The notes under the pieces are model-generated. The model ran no database searches. It saw nothing but the letters and a program-made list of their open reading frames with translations, and was not told the DNA's origin. The position numbers were made by a program, and so were the translations under genes. From Flavobacterium galactosidilyticum (GTDB lineage: Bacteria; Bacteroidota; Bacteroidia; Flavobacteriales; Flavobacteriaceae), in contig NZ_CP087135.1 of assembly GCF_020911945.1 (NCBI RefSeq), forward strand, positions 992,001 to 1,056,000: a stretch of DNA of 64,000 nt, written 5' to 3'. Positions 42,985 to 51,239 of the stretch are shown in pieces; the first letter of the stretch is position 1; each line of letters begins with the position of its first letter.

Positions 42985-43812
42985 ATGATTGCATTATACA
43001 TCAGTTGGGATTTTAATCCAGAAATAATTAATACTTTAGGATTTCCACTAAAATACTATGGACTTTTATTTGTTAGTGGTTTGCTCTTATCTATGTGGAT
43101 TCTTAAAGGAATTTTTAAAGCCGAAAACTTAAAAGATAGCGCTCACGAAGCATTATTTATTTATGGAATACTTGGAATTTTTATTGGAGCAAGATTAGGA
43201 CATTGCTTATTTTATGACTTTGAATATTATTCAAAAAATTTATTAGAAATTATTTTGCCCATTAAAAAAACTTTAAATGGAGAATATAAATTCATCGGTT
43301 ATGCAGGTTTAGCAAGTCATGGAGGAACAATTGGTTTGATAATTTCACTTTATCTATATTCAAAAAAATATAAAATAAAATATCTCAAAATACTTGATTT
43401 AATTGCAATAGTTGCACCACTTGGAGCTACATTTATAAGACTTGCAAACTTGATGAACTCTGAAATGATTGGCAATCCTACAAATATGCCTTGGGCTTTT
43501 GTATTTAAACAAGTTGATAATATACCAAGACATCCAGCTCAACTTTATGAAGCAATTTCATATTTTATAATTTTTCTAATCATATTCAATACATATAAAA
43601 CCAAAAACATAAAATTAGGAAATGGTTTTTATTTTGGTTTAGCAATAACTTTAATTTTTATAATGAGAATTTTAATTGAGTTTGTAAAAATAAATCAAGT
43701 AGAATTTGAAGAAGGAATGAAATTAAATATGGGACAAATATTGAGTATTCCATTTATAATAATTGGAATATATTTTATTGCAAAAAATTTAAAGCCTAAA
43801 GAAACTGAATAA
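42985..43812 (+). CDS. lgt: Prolipoprotein diacylglyceryl transferase
   Basis: A 275-residue integral membrane enzyme that adds diacylglycerol to the lipobox cysteine of prolipoproteins. Family motifs: YYGLLFVSGLLLSMWIL, the GARLGHCLFYD stretch, the catalytic His in GLASHGGTIGL, RLANLMNSEMIGNPT (Lgt signature) and RHPAQLYEA. At least six membrane segments are visible. The coding sequence is far richer in A and T than its neighbours: two sample lines contain 11 and 13 G+C in 60 bases, against 22 in a sample line of pheS. It is flanked by inverted repeats, suggesting transfer, and could be an extra copy or the only one in this genome. No consensus promoter was found before it. Confidence 0.93.
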   Translation: MIALYISWDFNPEIINTLGFPLKYYGLLFVSGLLLSMWILKGIFKAENLKDSAHEALFIYGILGIFIGARLGHCLFYDFEYYSKNLLEIILPIKKTLNGEYKFIGYAGLASHGGTIGLIISLYLYSKKYKIKYLKILDLIAIVAPLGATFIRLANLMNSEMIGNPTNMPWAFVFKQVDNIPRHPAQLYEAISYFIIFLIIFNTYKTKNIKLGNGFYFGLAITLIFIMRILIEFVKINQVEFEEGMKLNMGQILSIPFIIIGIYFIAKNLKPKETE

Positions 43813-43814
43813 AA

Positions 43815-43860
43815 AAACCAGCCGCCAAAAGCTTTGCATGATTGGGGTTTCAGGCTTAAT
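43815..43860 (+). repeat. Right flank of lgt with inverted repeat
   Basis: The stretch from AAACCAGCCGCCAAAAGC to TTTCAGGCTTAA contains the right inverted repeat (43849-43859) and a CCAGCCGCCAA word that I recall from Bacteroidota intergenic and cassette-edge regions. No attC-type hairpin could be confirmed by eye. Confidence 0.4.
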
Positions 43861-44049
43861 TTAAACATGGTTTTGTACTTGGTAAATTCGTGTATAATGG
43901 AAAATTATCGATTCTTTATTCCCCAACCACGCAAACCGCCAAGACATAATGTATGTAGATTGTATTGAAACTAAACTAAGCAAAAAAGCAATCTCACAAT
44001 TTAGAACGGAAACTTTAAACTTTACACGGTAAACTTGAAACAAATTACT

Positions 44050-44057
44050 TATTTTTG
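44050..44057 (+). promoter_or_regulatory. Promoter -7 element for pheS
   Basis: TATTTTTG followed by CAC matches TAnnTTTG, 22 bases before the ATG at 44080. The only TTG upstream (44035) is at 12 bases, too short, so the -33 half is weak. Confidence 0.4.
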
Positions 44058-44079
44058 CACTCTCAATTATGGAATGAAA

Positions 44080-45099
44080 ATGATAGATAAGATAAAAGAA
44101 TATATTGGTGAAGCACAAGCTTTCTCAACGCAGAACACAACCGAATTAGAAGCTTTTCGTATTAAATTCTTAGGAAGTAAAGGACTTTTAAAAGAGCTTT
44201 TTGCTGAATTTAAGAATGTTCCTAACGACCAGAAAAAAGAATTTGGACAAGTGATTAATTTGCTAAAAACTTCTGCTGAAGATAAAGTAAAAGCCATACA
44301 AGAATCTTTAGAAAGTAAAGAAGAAAGTAAAGGATTTTATGGTGATTTAACTCGTTCTGCTGAACCAGCAATTATCGGTTCTCGTCACCCAATTTCATTG
44401 GTAAAAAACCAAATCGTAGATATCTTTTCTAACATAGGTTTCAATGTTTCTGAAGGACCAGAAATTGAAGACGATTGGCATAATTTTACTGCTTTAAACT
44501 TGCCAGAATACCATCCGGCACGTGATATGCAGGATACTTTTTTTATACAAACAAATCCAGATATTTTGCTACGTACCCACACTTCATCGGTGCAAGTACG
44601 TTACATGGAAAACAATAAACCGCCTATTAGAACGATTTCTCCAGGAAGAGTTTTCCGTAATGAAGCCGTTTCTTCGCGTTCGCATTGTATTTTCCATCAA
44701 GTTGAAGGATTGTACATCGATAAAGACGTTTCTTTTGCTGACTTAAAGCAAACACTTTTATATTTTACTAAGGAAATGTTCGGGAAATCAAAAATCCGTT
44801 TACGTCCTTCGTATTTTCCATTTACAGAACCTAGCGCTGAGGTTGATATTTATTGGGGTCTGAAAACAGAAACTGATTATAGAATTACTAAAGGTACAGG
44901 TTGGTTAGAAATCATGGGTTGCGGAATGGTTGACCCTAATGTGCTAAAAAACTGCGGAATCAATCCTGACGAATACAACGGTTTTGCCTTTGGAATGGGA
45001 ATCGAAAGAATCGCAATGTTGTTATATCAAATTGGTGATATTCGTATGTTTTACGAAAATGACGTTCGTTTCTTAGAGCAATTTAAATCTTCAATTTAG
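44080..45099 (+). CDS. pheS: Phenylalanine-tRNA ligase alpha subunit
   Basis: A 339-residue class II aminoacyl-tRNA synthetase subunit that, with PheT, charges tRNA-Phe. The N-terminal coiled coil (EAFRIKFLGSKGLLKELFAEF) is followed by the catalytic domain: motif 2 GRVFRNEAVSSRSHCIFHQ, and motif 3 GFAFGMGIERIAMLLY, with LEIMGCGMVDPNVL between. I start at the ATG at 44080 (MIDKIKEYIGE) because the longer frame would run through the -7 element. pheT is not adjacent; it must lie elsewhere, as is usual in this family. Confidence 0.97.
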   Translation: MIDKIKEYIGEAQAFSTQNTTELEAFRIKFLGSKGLLKELFAEFKNVPNDQKKEFGQVINLLKTSAEDKVKAIQESLESKEESKGFYGDLTRSAEPAIIGSRHPISLVKNQIVDIFSNIGFNVSEGPEIEDDWHNFTALNLPEYHPARDMQDTFFIQTNPDILLRTHTSSVQVRYMENNKPPIRTISPGRVFRNEAVSSRSHCIFHQVEGLYIDKDVSFADLKQTLLYFTKEMFGKSKIRLRPSYFPFTEPSAEVDIYWGLKTETDYRITKGTGWLEIMGCGMVDPNVLKNCGINPDEYNGFAFGMGIERIAMLLYQIGDIRMFYENDVRFLEQFKSSI

Positions 45100-45117
45100 T
45101 CAAAATTTATACTGCCA

Positions 45118-45163
45118 AAAGTCGAATGAAATATCCCTTTTTTAGAATTTTTCATTCGGCTTT
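45118..45163 (+). terminator. Terminator of pheS
   Basis: A 14-bp stem with one T-G pair (AAAGTCGAATGAAA at 45118-45131, TTTCATTCGGCTTT at 45150-45163) follows the pheS stop, with an AT-rich tail. Confidence 0.7.
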
Positions 45164-45197
45164 AATATTTATCAACTTTAGACGTAACGACTAACTT

Positions 45198-45605
45198 ATG
45201 AAAAAAGACATCATTATCCCCGAGGTAGAAAATGTTTTCCTTGCTGTAGTTCAAGAATGGAGTGATGACTTCATGGAAAAAGTGTGGTATGCCTATTTGG
45301 TAAATGACAGTGATTTTCTCATAGAAAGTGTAATGGTCGTTTCTAAAGCTTTTGGAACTATTGATGGTGAAATGAAGAAAACATCGCTCTTACGTCACGC
45401 TTTTGTTGAAGTTCCTGCTGTTACTGTAGTGAAAATTGAAATGATGGAAAAAAGTGTTTTGGTGCTCAATAATGAGTTCATGCTTACCTTTTTTATGGAC
45501 AATAAATTGTACGATAAAAAATTCATTTTCAAGGCTAATTCGATCAATGAGACAGATGTGGAAGAAGTGCCTATATTATTCGTTGATGGGGTTATTGTGA
45601 GATAA
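45198..45605 (+). CDS. Small conserved protein of unknown function
   Basis: A 135-residue soluble protein without signal peptide. It has alternating beta-strands (NVFLAVVQEW, KVWYAYLVND, LIESVMVVSKAF, TVVKIEMMEKSVLVLNNEFMLTFFM) and ends VPILFVDGVIVR, suggesting a compact beta-sandwich. I recall no named family. A strong hairpin follows its stop. No functional link to pheS or gpsA is apparent. Confidence 0.75.
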   Translation: MKKDIIIPEVENVFLAVVQEWSDDFMEKVWYAYLVNDSDFLIESVMVVSKAFGTIDGEMKKTSLLRHAFVEVPAVTVVKIEMMEKSVLVLNNEFMLTFFMDNKLYDKKFIFKANSINETDVEEVPILFVDGVIVR

Positions 45606-45626
45606 ATTACATTTGTAAAAAATACA

Positions 45627-45673
45627 AACCGCAGATTCGCAGATTTAAAAACATAATCTGTGAATCTGCGGTT
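45627..45673. terminator. Bidirectional terminator with long stem
   Basis: A stem of about 19 bp (AACCGCAGATTCGCAGATT and complement) between 45627 and 45673, with one mismatch, is followed by a run of T. It lies between the converging 135-residue protein and gpsA genes. The CCGCAGATTCGCAG words resemble the CCGCAAA scraps at 5709, 29022 and 30470. Confidence 0.8.
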
Positions 45674-45702
45674 TTTTTTATTTCCTTTTGAAATGAATTT
45701 TT

Positions 45703-46698
45703 TTAATCTAACTGATCTGTCAGTTTCTTAAAAATAGCTTTAGCGTCCTTTCCTTCGTATAGAATAGAGTACACAGCATCAATAATAGGTGTTTTAGCTC
45801 CGTAAGCTTGATTTAGTTTATATGCACTATTTGTGGCGTAATAACCTTCTGCAATCATGCTCATTTCCATCATCGCTGATTTAACGGTGTACCCTTTACC
45901 AATCATGTTTCCAAACATTCTATTTCGAGAGAAAATAGAATATCCTGTTACCAATAAATCACCTAAATAAGCGGAATCATTGATGTTTCGTTTCATTTTA
46001 TGAACTTTTTTGATAAATTTCTTCATCTCCCGAATTCCATTGCTCATCAAAACCGACTGGAAGTTATCTCCATATCCTAAACCGTGAGCTATTCCTGCGG
46101 CAATAGCGTAAATATTTTTAAGCATTGCGGCATATTCTGTCCCTATAATATCATCAGTAATTTTAGTCTTGATGTAATTTCCTGATAAATTATCGGCTAC
46201 CACTTTAGCTTTGTCGGGATCCCCGCAAGCTATAGTTAAATAAGAAAGACGTTCTAAAGCTACTTCTTCAGCGTGGCAAGGACCTGTAATTACCCCTATA
46301 TTGTAATAAGGTATGTCGTATTTCACATGAAAATGCTCGCCAACAATCAAACTTGTTTCAGGAACAATTCCTTTTATCGCTGAAAAAATAATTTTGTCTT
46401 CTAATGAAACAGTCAAGTTTTCTAATTCAGCTCCCAAAAAAGCGGATGGAATAGCAAATATGATATAATCAGCATAAGCTACAGCCTCATTAATGTCATT
46501 AGTTAATTTTAGTTTATTAGTATCAAATTCAACTGAACTTAAATAATTTGGATTGTGTTTGTACATTCTAAGATGTTCTATTGCAGTCTCATTACGCATG
46601 TACCAAGAAATTTCTGAAAGGTTTACGCAAAGCATTTTTGCAATTGCTGTTGCCCAACTACCACCACCTATTACTGCAAATTTTTTATTCCCGTCCAT
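45703..46698 (-). CDS. gpsA: Glycerol-3-phosphate dehydrogenase [NAD(P)+]
   Basis: A 331-residue enzyme that reduces dihydroxyacetone phosphate to sn-glycerol 3-phosphate for phospholipid synthesis. The NAD motif is GGGSWATAIAKML near residue 10, the substrate/catalytic lysine lies in AAMLKNIYAIAAGIAHGLGYGDN, and SRNRMFGNMIGKGY is the usual closing motif. I start at the ATG at 46698; the frame extends to a TTG at 46719 that is part of the -7 promoter element. It stands alone with a full promoter. Confidence 0.96.
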   Translation of the reverse strand: MDGNKKFAVIGGGSWATAIAKMLCVNLSEISWYMRNETAIEHLRMYKHNPNYLSSVEFDTNKLKLTNDINEAVAYADYIIFAIPSAFLGAELENLTVSLEDKIIFSAIKGIVPETSLIVGEHFHVKYDIPYYNIGVITGPCHAEEVALERLSYLTIACGDPDKAKVVADNLSGNYIKTKITDDIIGTEYAAMLKNIYAIAAGIAHGLGYGDNFQSVLMSNGIREMKKFIKKVHKMKRNINDSAYLGDLLVTGYSIFSRNRMFGNMIGKGYTVKSAMMEMSMIAEGYYATNSAYKLNQAYGAKTPIIDAVYSILYEGKDAKAIFKKLTDQLD

Positions 46699-46716
46699 TT
46701 TTTTATTGTATTTAAT

Positions 46717-46749
46717 CAAAAGTACTTAAAAAAGTATTAATTAAACAAA
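46717..46749 (-). promoter_or_regulatory. Promoter of gpsA
   Basis: On the minus strand TTTG (46746-46749) is followed after 21 bases by TACTTTTG (46717-46724), close to the full Bacteroidota consensus. Transcription would start about 12 bases before the ATG at 46698. Confidence 0.65.
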
Positions 46750-46940
46750 TTAAATTAAAACGGCTAACCTAGAATTCATAAGGCTTTGAGTGAAGTTTTC
46801 ACAAAATTTTATTTAAATTACACTTATTTTAAGTTTATCAGGCAATATTATTAGTGCTAATTCGTTATCTTTATATATTGTTTTATATTTTAACATAAAA
46901 ATCTGTTTTGAATTAGTTAGTTAGTATATTTTGAATTTTA

Positions 46941-46980
46941 AAAGGCGTCTCCCATAGATTATGGAAGACGCCTTTTTATT
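46941..46980 (-). terminator. Terminator of the yqhD unit
   Basis: A 10-bp stem AAAGGCGTCT (46941-46950) / AGACGCCTTT (46966-46975) with an inner 4-bp extension (CCAT/ATGG) and a small loop has A/T-rich tails on both sides. It lies about 30 bases after the YqhD stop codon. The remaining gap to gpsA holds only the gpsA promoter. Confidence 0.8.
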
Positions 46981-47010
46981 TGCGGACTTACTCGCTATTT
47001 GTTGTAATGA

Positions 47011-48174
47011 CTAATAACTCATCTCTACAATTGATTTTACTTTTTCTAGAGTTATATTTTGTTTTTCACCTAATCCTAACCATTCTCTTTCTTTGAAACG
47101 ATTCACGATGAAATCAGCAGTGTTATCATACTCTTTTGTATAATCTGATAATTTGGTGTCCATTCCCATTGCGTGGAAGAATTCTACTGTTTTATCAATC
47201 GCTTGTCTAGCAATTTCATCTTCAGTTCCAGTTAAGTTAAAAATACGTTTTCCGTATTGTGCTAATTTCCCCTTTTTAGTTTCAAACATTACTCTGTATA
47301 AGTTTGGACCTACTACAGCAAGTGTTCTTGCATGGTCAATTCCATATAAAGCGGTTAGTTCATGTCCTATCATGTGTGTTGCCCAATCTTGAGGCACTCC
47401 TTTTTGTATCAATCCATTCAAAGCCATGGTACAGCTCCACATAAAATTAGAAGCAAGCGCATAGTCTTTAGGATTTTCTACTACTTTTGGTCCAATTTCA
47501 ATCAAGGTTTGTAGAATTCCTTCTGCAATTCGATCCTGAAGAAATCCTTCATGAATGTACGTTAGATATTGCTCTAAAACATGTGTGTAAGCATCTACAA
47601 TTCCGTTTTGTAATTGTCTTTTTGGTAAAGATTCGATTACCGTTGGATCACAAATTGAAAATTTCGGGAATAATGCAGAGCCACCAAATGCTAGTTTTTC
47701 TTTAGTTGACTCGATCGTTACTACTGATCCAGAGTTCATCTCACTTCCGGTTGCTGGCAAAGTCAAAATAGTACCAAACGGAATTACAGCAGATAAATCT
47801 TTAATAAGTAATCTTTTTTGTAAAATATCTATTGGATTTCCGTCAAATTTGGCTGCAGCCGAAATGAATTTAGTTCCGTCAATTACAGATCCTCCGCCTA
47901 CGGCAAGAATAAAATCAATATTTTGTTCCTTAACAATAGCTACTGCTTTCATTAAAGTTTCAAAATGTGGATTTGCTTCTATTCCGCCAAATTCTACGAT
48001 TTCAAAACCTTTAAGATTAGCAATAACTTGAGCGTGGATTCCATTTTTAAAAATGCTCCCACCACCATAAGTGATTAATATTTTCGCTCCTTGTGGTACT
48101 AAAGTTGCTAGTTTTTCAATTTGTCCTTTTCCAAAAACTAAATTGGTAGGATTATATAATTCAAAGTTTAACAT
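47011..48174 (-). CDS. yqhD: YqhD-type NADPH-dependent aldehyde reductase
   Basis: A 387-residue iron-containing (group III) alcohol dehydrogenase of the YqhD type, which reduces toxic aldehydes with NADPH. The cofactor motif is ILITYGGGSIFKNG, the second glycine motif is AVGGGSVIDGTKFI, and metal ligands lie in GIVDAYTHVLEQYL, MIGHELTALYGIDHA. Agreement with E. coli YqhD is strong over the N-terminal 100 residues (GKGQIEKL, FGGIEANPHFETLM). It overlaps nothing but follows the DJ-1 gene with 4 bases between, so they form one unit. Confidence 0.93.
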   Translation of the reverse strand: MLNFELYNPTNLVFGKGQIEKLATLVPQGAKILITYGGGSIFKNGIHAQVIANLKGFEIVEFGGIEANPHFETLMKAVAIVKEQNIDFILAVGGGSVIDGTKFISAAAKFDGNPIDILQKRLLIKDLSAVIPFGTILTLPATGSEMNSGSVVTIESTKEKLAFGGSALFPKFSICDPTVIESLPKRQLQNGIVDAYTHVLEQYLTYIHEGFLQDRIAEGILQTLIEIGPKVVENPKDYALASNFMWSCTMALNGLIQKGVPQDWATHMIGHELTALYGIDHARTLAVVGPNLYRVMFETKKGKLAQYGKRIFNLTGTEDEIARQAIDKTVEFFHAMGMDTKLSDYTKEYDNTADFIVNRFKEREWLGLGEKQNITLEKVKSIVEMSY

Positions 48175-48178
48175 TGTA

Positions 48179-48949
48179 TTATTTTTTTAAATTCAGTTGA
48201 TTTAATAATTTTTGAGCTACTAATGTTGATGATGCTGGATTTTGTCCAGTTATTAGTAAACCATCTTCAACGGCGTAAGGCTGCCAATCTCCTACTTTTG
48301 AATAAGTTGCTCCATTGGATTGTAACACATCTTCTAATAAAAAGGGAACCACTTTAGTCAATCCTACAGCTTCTTCTTCACTATTAGAAAAACCCGTTAC
48401 TTTTTTGCCTTTTACTAAATATTCCCCATTTACTTTTACATTTTTAAGCGCACCTGGAGAGTGACAAACAAATGCTACTGGTTTTTTATTGGTGTAAAAA
48501 GCTTCAATCAAGGCTATTGAGGTTTTATCTTCAGCTAAATCCCAAAGTGGTCCATGACCTCCTGGATAAAAAACAGCATCATAATCTTCCTGATTTACAT
48601 CAGTTAATTTTTTAGTGTTTTTTAATTTAGCAAGAACTTCAGTGTCTTTATCTAATCTTTTAGTGTCAGCTGTTGCTGCAGATGGATCTTCGCTTTTTGG
48701 ATCAATTGGTGGTTGGCCTCCAAGTGGAGTTGCAATATCAATTTGTACTCCTTTATCTGCTAATTCATAATAAGGGGCAGCAAATTCTTCTGTCCAAAAC
48801 CCCGTTTTTTCTCCTGTGTTTCCTAGTTTATCGTGACTAGTAAGAACAAATAGTACTTTTTTCATGACTTTTTTATTTTGTTTCTGTGCAGTTGCAGTTA
48901 AGCAACTAACGGTTAAAGCTACAATAGTAAATAATGCGATTTTTTTCAT
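48179..48949 (-). CDS. Exported DJ-1/PfpI family protein (Hsp31-like)
   Basis: A 256-residue class I glutamine-amidotransferase-fold protein of the DJ-1/PfpI superfamily, closest to Hsp31/HchA glyoxalase III-like proteins. The nucleophile is C162 in AFVCHSPGAL and the acidic residue lies in FWTEEFAAPY (E54/E55); VFYPGGHGPLWDL is the family core. An N-terminal signal (MKKIALFTIVALTVSCLTATAQ) predicts export, with a possible lipobox at C16. A second in-frame Met at residue 29 (MKKVLFVLTSHDKLG) would give the normal cytoplasmic form. It leads the unit with yqhD. Confidence 0.88.
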   Translation of the reverse strand: MKKIALFTIVALTVSCLTATAQKQNKKVMKKVLFVLTSHDKLGNTGEKTGFWTEEFAAPYYELADKGVQIDIATPLGGQPPIDPKSEDPSAATADTKRLDKDTEVLAKLKNTKKLTDVNQEDYDAVFYPGGHGPLWDLAEDKTSIALIEAFYTNKKPVAFVCHSPGALKNVKVNGEYLVKGKKVTGFSNSEEEAVGLTKVVPFLLEDVLQSNGATYSKVGDWQPYAVEDGLLITGQNPASSTLVAQKLLNQLNLKK

Positions 48950-48966
48950 ATTTTATTTTGTTGGAA

Positions 48967-48974
48967 CAAATTTA
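48967..48974 (-). promoter_or_regulatory. Promoter -7 element for the DJ-1-yqhD unit
   Basis: On the minus strand TAAATTTG matches TAnnTTTG, 17 bases before the ATG at 48949. It faces the LysR gene, whose own -7 element is 35 bases away, the usual layout for a LysR-controlled divergent region. Confidence 0.45.
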
Positions 48975-49008
48975 CCTCGAATATGTTATTAGTAAAAATA
49001 ATTTAAAT

Positions 49009-49016
49009 TATGTTTG
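49009..49016 (+). promoter_or_regulatory. Promoter -7 element for the LysR gene
   Basis: TATGTTTG matches TAnnTTTG, 19 bases before the ATG at 49036. No -33 TTG is visible; AT-rich sequence with TTATT-type words fills the space between the two divergent -7 elements. Confidence 0.45.
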
Positions 49017-49035
49017 TGATAAATATATTTATATC

Positions 49036-49932
49036 ATGGTTAATCTGGAATGGTACAGAACATTTAAGTCCGTTTACAAAAACGGAAATTTCTCACTGGC
49101 TGCTAAAGAGCTTTTTATTAGTCAACCTGCCGTGAGCCAGCAAATAGGAATGTTAGAGGCACATGTAGGTTATAAACTTTTCAATCGAAAATCTAAAGGA
49201 GTAGAACCAACGGAATATGCTAAGTTACTCAATAATTTAATCATTGAGGCTCTGGATCGTTTGGAAAATGTAGAAAATGGTTTTCGAGCCAAAGCATTCA
49301 ATGCTAATAGATTAATTTCGGTAGGCATCTCAAAACATTTCATGATTAGTTTAGGGAGTGCTCTGTTATCGAAATTTGATTTTATCGATTTCAGCTTTCA
49401 TGGAAACGACGCGCTTTTCGAATTAGTAGATTCTAAAAAACTAGATTTTGCTATTGTTACTAAACAATACGACACATTCGATACAATTCAAAGAAAGGTT
49501 GGAGTAATTAGACAAGTAATTGTTGGGTCGAATAGTATTGATGAATCAGAATTAAAAGCGAGTATTAAGAATCTGGATTTTGAAGCTACTGAAAACTGGT
49601 TAAATGAACAAAAATGGTTTAGCCACGATGCTGGAATTCCGCATGTGAAATTGTTTTGGTTACATGTTTTTAATAAAAAAAGGCCATCGATTGTTCCTAA
49701 CTACATCATCCCTTCAGAATACGAAATGATAGAAATACTTTCTAGAAACTCTGGTGTTGCTGTAGTTTGGGATATTAATGCAAGGAATTTTATGGCAGAT
49801 AAAAAAATACAGTTGTTATGGAATAGCAAAGAAATGCCAAGTACGGAAGTGTTTTTATTATCAGCAAAAAAGGAAACTTTAAGTGCCATTTTCGAAAAAA
49901 TTGAAAAGGAATTAAAAAGTGCTTTGCAGTAA
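49036..49932 (+). CDS. LysR family transcriptional regulator
   Basis: A 298-residue LysR regulator. The N-terminal helix-turn-helix (FKSVYKNGNFSLAAKELFISQ, then QPAVSQQIGMLEAHVGYKLFNR, residues about 8-45) is clear, followed by the linker helix and a periplasmic-binding-protein-like sensor domain (about 90-298). I start at the ATG at 49036 (MVNLEWYRTF); the frame extends to 48934 through the divergent promoter region and would overlap the DJ-1 gene. It is divergent from DJ-1-yqhD and likely regulates it in response to aldehyde or electrophile stress. Confidence 0.93.
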   Translation: MVNLEWYRTFKSVYKNGNFSLAAKELFISQPAVSQQIGMLEAHVGYKLFNRKSKGVEPTEYAKLLNNLIIEALDRLENVENGFRAKAFNANRLISVGISKHFMISLGSALLSKFDFIDFSFHGNDALFELVDSKKLDFAIVTKQYDTFDTIQRKVGVIRQVIVGSNSIDESELKASIKNLDFEATENWLNEQKWFSHDAGIPHVKLFWLHVFNKKRPSIVPNYIIPSEYEMIEILSRNSGVAVVWDINARNFMADKKIQLLWNSKEMPSTEVFLLSAKKETLSAIFEKIEKELKSALQ

Positions 49933-50514
49933 TTATTTTTTATAGAAATTATTATGGTCAATATATTCCCACACTTTATTGGGTAATAATGGTTTTACAT
50001 TTTTGCCGATTTTAATGTTTTCCCTAATAAAAGTAGATGATATTTCTACAATCGGAGCATGAATGATATGAATTTTTGGATGATTTTTGAATTCTAAATT
50101 CTCTTCCTCAGAGGATATTCTAGGATATACGTAGATTTCGTGATGCTCTAAAATTACTTCGTAATTTTTCCATTTATGAAGTGACTTTAGATTATCCTCT
50201 CCCATAATTAGCGAAAATTCATACTTGGGATATTTCTCCTGTAAATGAGTTAGAGTATTTATGGTATAGTTAGGTTGTGCTAACTTAAATTCTATATCCG
50301 AAGGTTTTATTTTTGGAAAATCTTCAGTCGCAAGATGTACCATTTGTAAGCGATGGGAATCATCTAATAGAGTGTTTTTTTTCTTCAAAGGATTGTGTGG
50401 CGTCACGACCATCCAAATTTGGTCTAAATCAGAATATTCAGCCATATGATTGGCAATGATAAGATGCCCAATGTGAATGGGGTTAAACGTTCCGAAATAC
50501 AATCCTATTTTCAT
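49933..50514 (-). CDS. nadD: Nicotinate-nucleotide adenylyltransferase
   Basis: A 193-residue NadD that converts nicotinate mononucleotide to deamido-NAD in NAD synthesis. The nucleotidyltransferase motif is GTFNPIHIGHLIIAN at residues 8-22 and the ISSTFIR motif appears as VEISSTFIRENI. Length fits the family. Its stop adjoins the LysR stop from the other strand (gap of one base, convergent). It follows gmk by 54 bases containing a hairpin. Confidence 0.95.
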   Translation of the reverse strand: MKIGLYFGTFNPIHIGHLIIANHMAEYSDLDQIWMVVTPHNPLKKKNTLLDDSHRLQMVHLATEDFPKIKPSDIEFKLAQPNYTINTLTHLQEKYPKYEFSLIMGEDNLKSLHKWKNYEVILEHHEIYVYPRISSEEENLEFKNHPKIHIIHAPIVEISSTFIRENIKIGKNVKPLLPNKVWEYIDHNNFYKK

Positions 50515-50517
50515 ATT

Positions 50518-50568
50518 TATGAATAGTGTATAGTGAGTAGAGAATGCTTTATTCTCACTATTCGCTTT
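50518..50568. repeat. Intergenic inverted repeat between gmk and nadD
   Basis: The gap holds GAATAGTG...GTAGAGAATG and its near complement TTCTCACTATTCGC (50520-50567), an imperfect hairpin with several mismatches. Related CAGTG/CACTG words occur in other gaps. It may reduce readthrough between gmk and nadD. Confidence 0.45.
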
Positions 50569-51144
50569 TTATTTGTTTACAAAATCCTTAACCAACTGAT
50601 GCGCTTCTTCCAAAGCAACTTCCAAATCATAATTTTTGATCACAACATCAAATTGTGGCGCGGTAGCTAACTCAACAGAAGCTTTTGCAATCCGCATATT
50701 AATTTTGTCTTCACTTTCAGTAGAGCGTTTTTTTAAACGAATTTTCAACTCGTCGATACTTGGTGGTTTAACGAAAACCGCTAAAGTTTCTTTTGGAAAT
50801 TTACTTTTGATTCTTAATCCGCCAGCTACATCAATATCAAAAATTACATTTTTTCCTTGCGCCCAGATGCGTTCTACTTCACTTTTTAATGTTCCGTAAA
50901 AATTATCGCGATATACTTCTTCCCATTCTAAAAAGTCATCATTTTTGATGTGCTTTTTGAACTCTTCTGTAGATATAAAGTAATAATCTTTCCCGTTTAC
51001 CTCTTCGCCTCTTGAATCGCGTGATGCTGCCGAAATAGAAAATTCTAAATTCAAATCATCTTGTGCTAATAAATGCTTAACGATAGTCGTTTTTCCAGAT
51101 CCAGATGGTGCTGAAAATACGATTAATTTTCCTCCTGTGCTCAT
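50569..51144 (-). CDS. gmk: Guanylate kinase
   Basis: A 191-residue guanylate kinase (GMP to GDP). The P-loop is SAPSGSGKTTIVKHLL (residues about 10-25), and the GMP-binding region includes SRGEEVNGKDYYFIS; the Walker B-like stretch is VIFDIDVAGGLRIK. Normal length. It is the gene between yicC and nadD on the same strand. Confidence 0.96.
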   Translation of the reverse strand: MSTGGKLIVFSAPSGSGKTTIVKHLLAQDDLNLEFSISAASRDSRGEEVNGKDYYFISTEEFKKHIKNDDFLEWEEVYRDNFYGTLKSEVERIWAQGKNVIFDIDVAGGLRIKSKFPKETLAVFVKPPSIDELKIRLKKRSTESEDKINMRIAKASVELATAPQFDVVIKNYDLEVALEEAHQLVKDFVNK

Positions 51145-51239
51145 TCCTGTGTTGTTTATGCTTTTCTAAGCGATTGTTGAAAATCGGATAGTTGTATGTT
51201 GTGATACTATGATTTTGTAAAAACGATTTTAATAAAAAC

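Noticed and set aside
42900..43862. Integron attC site at the end of the lgt cassette
   Set aside because: The right flank has CCAGCCGCC and TTCAGGCTTAA words but I could not fold the usual attC hairpin, and no integrase gene is in the window; kept only as an inverted-repeat finding.
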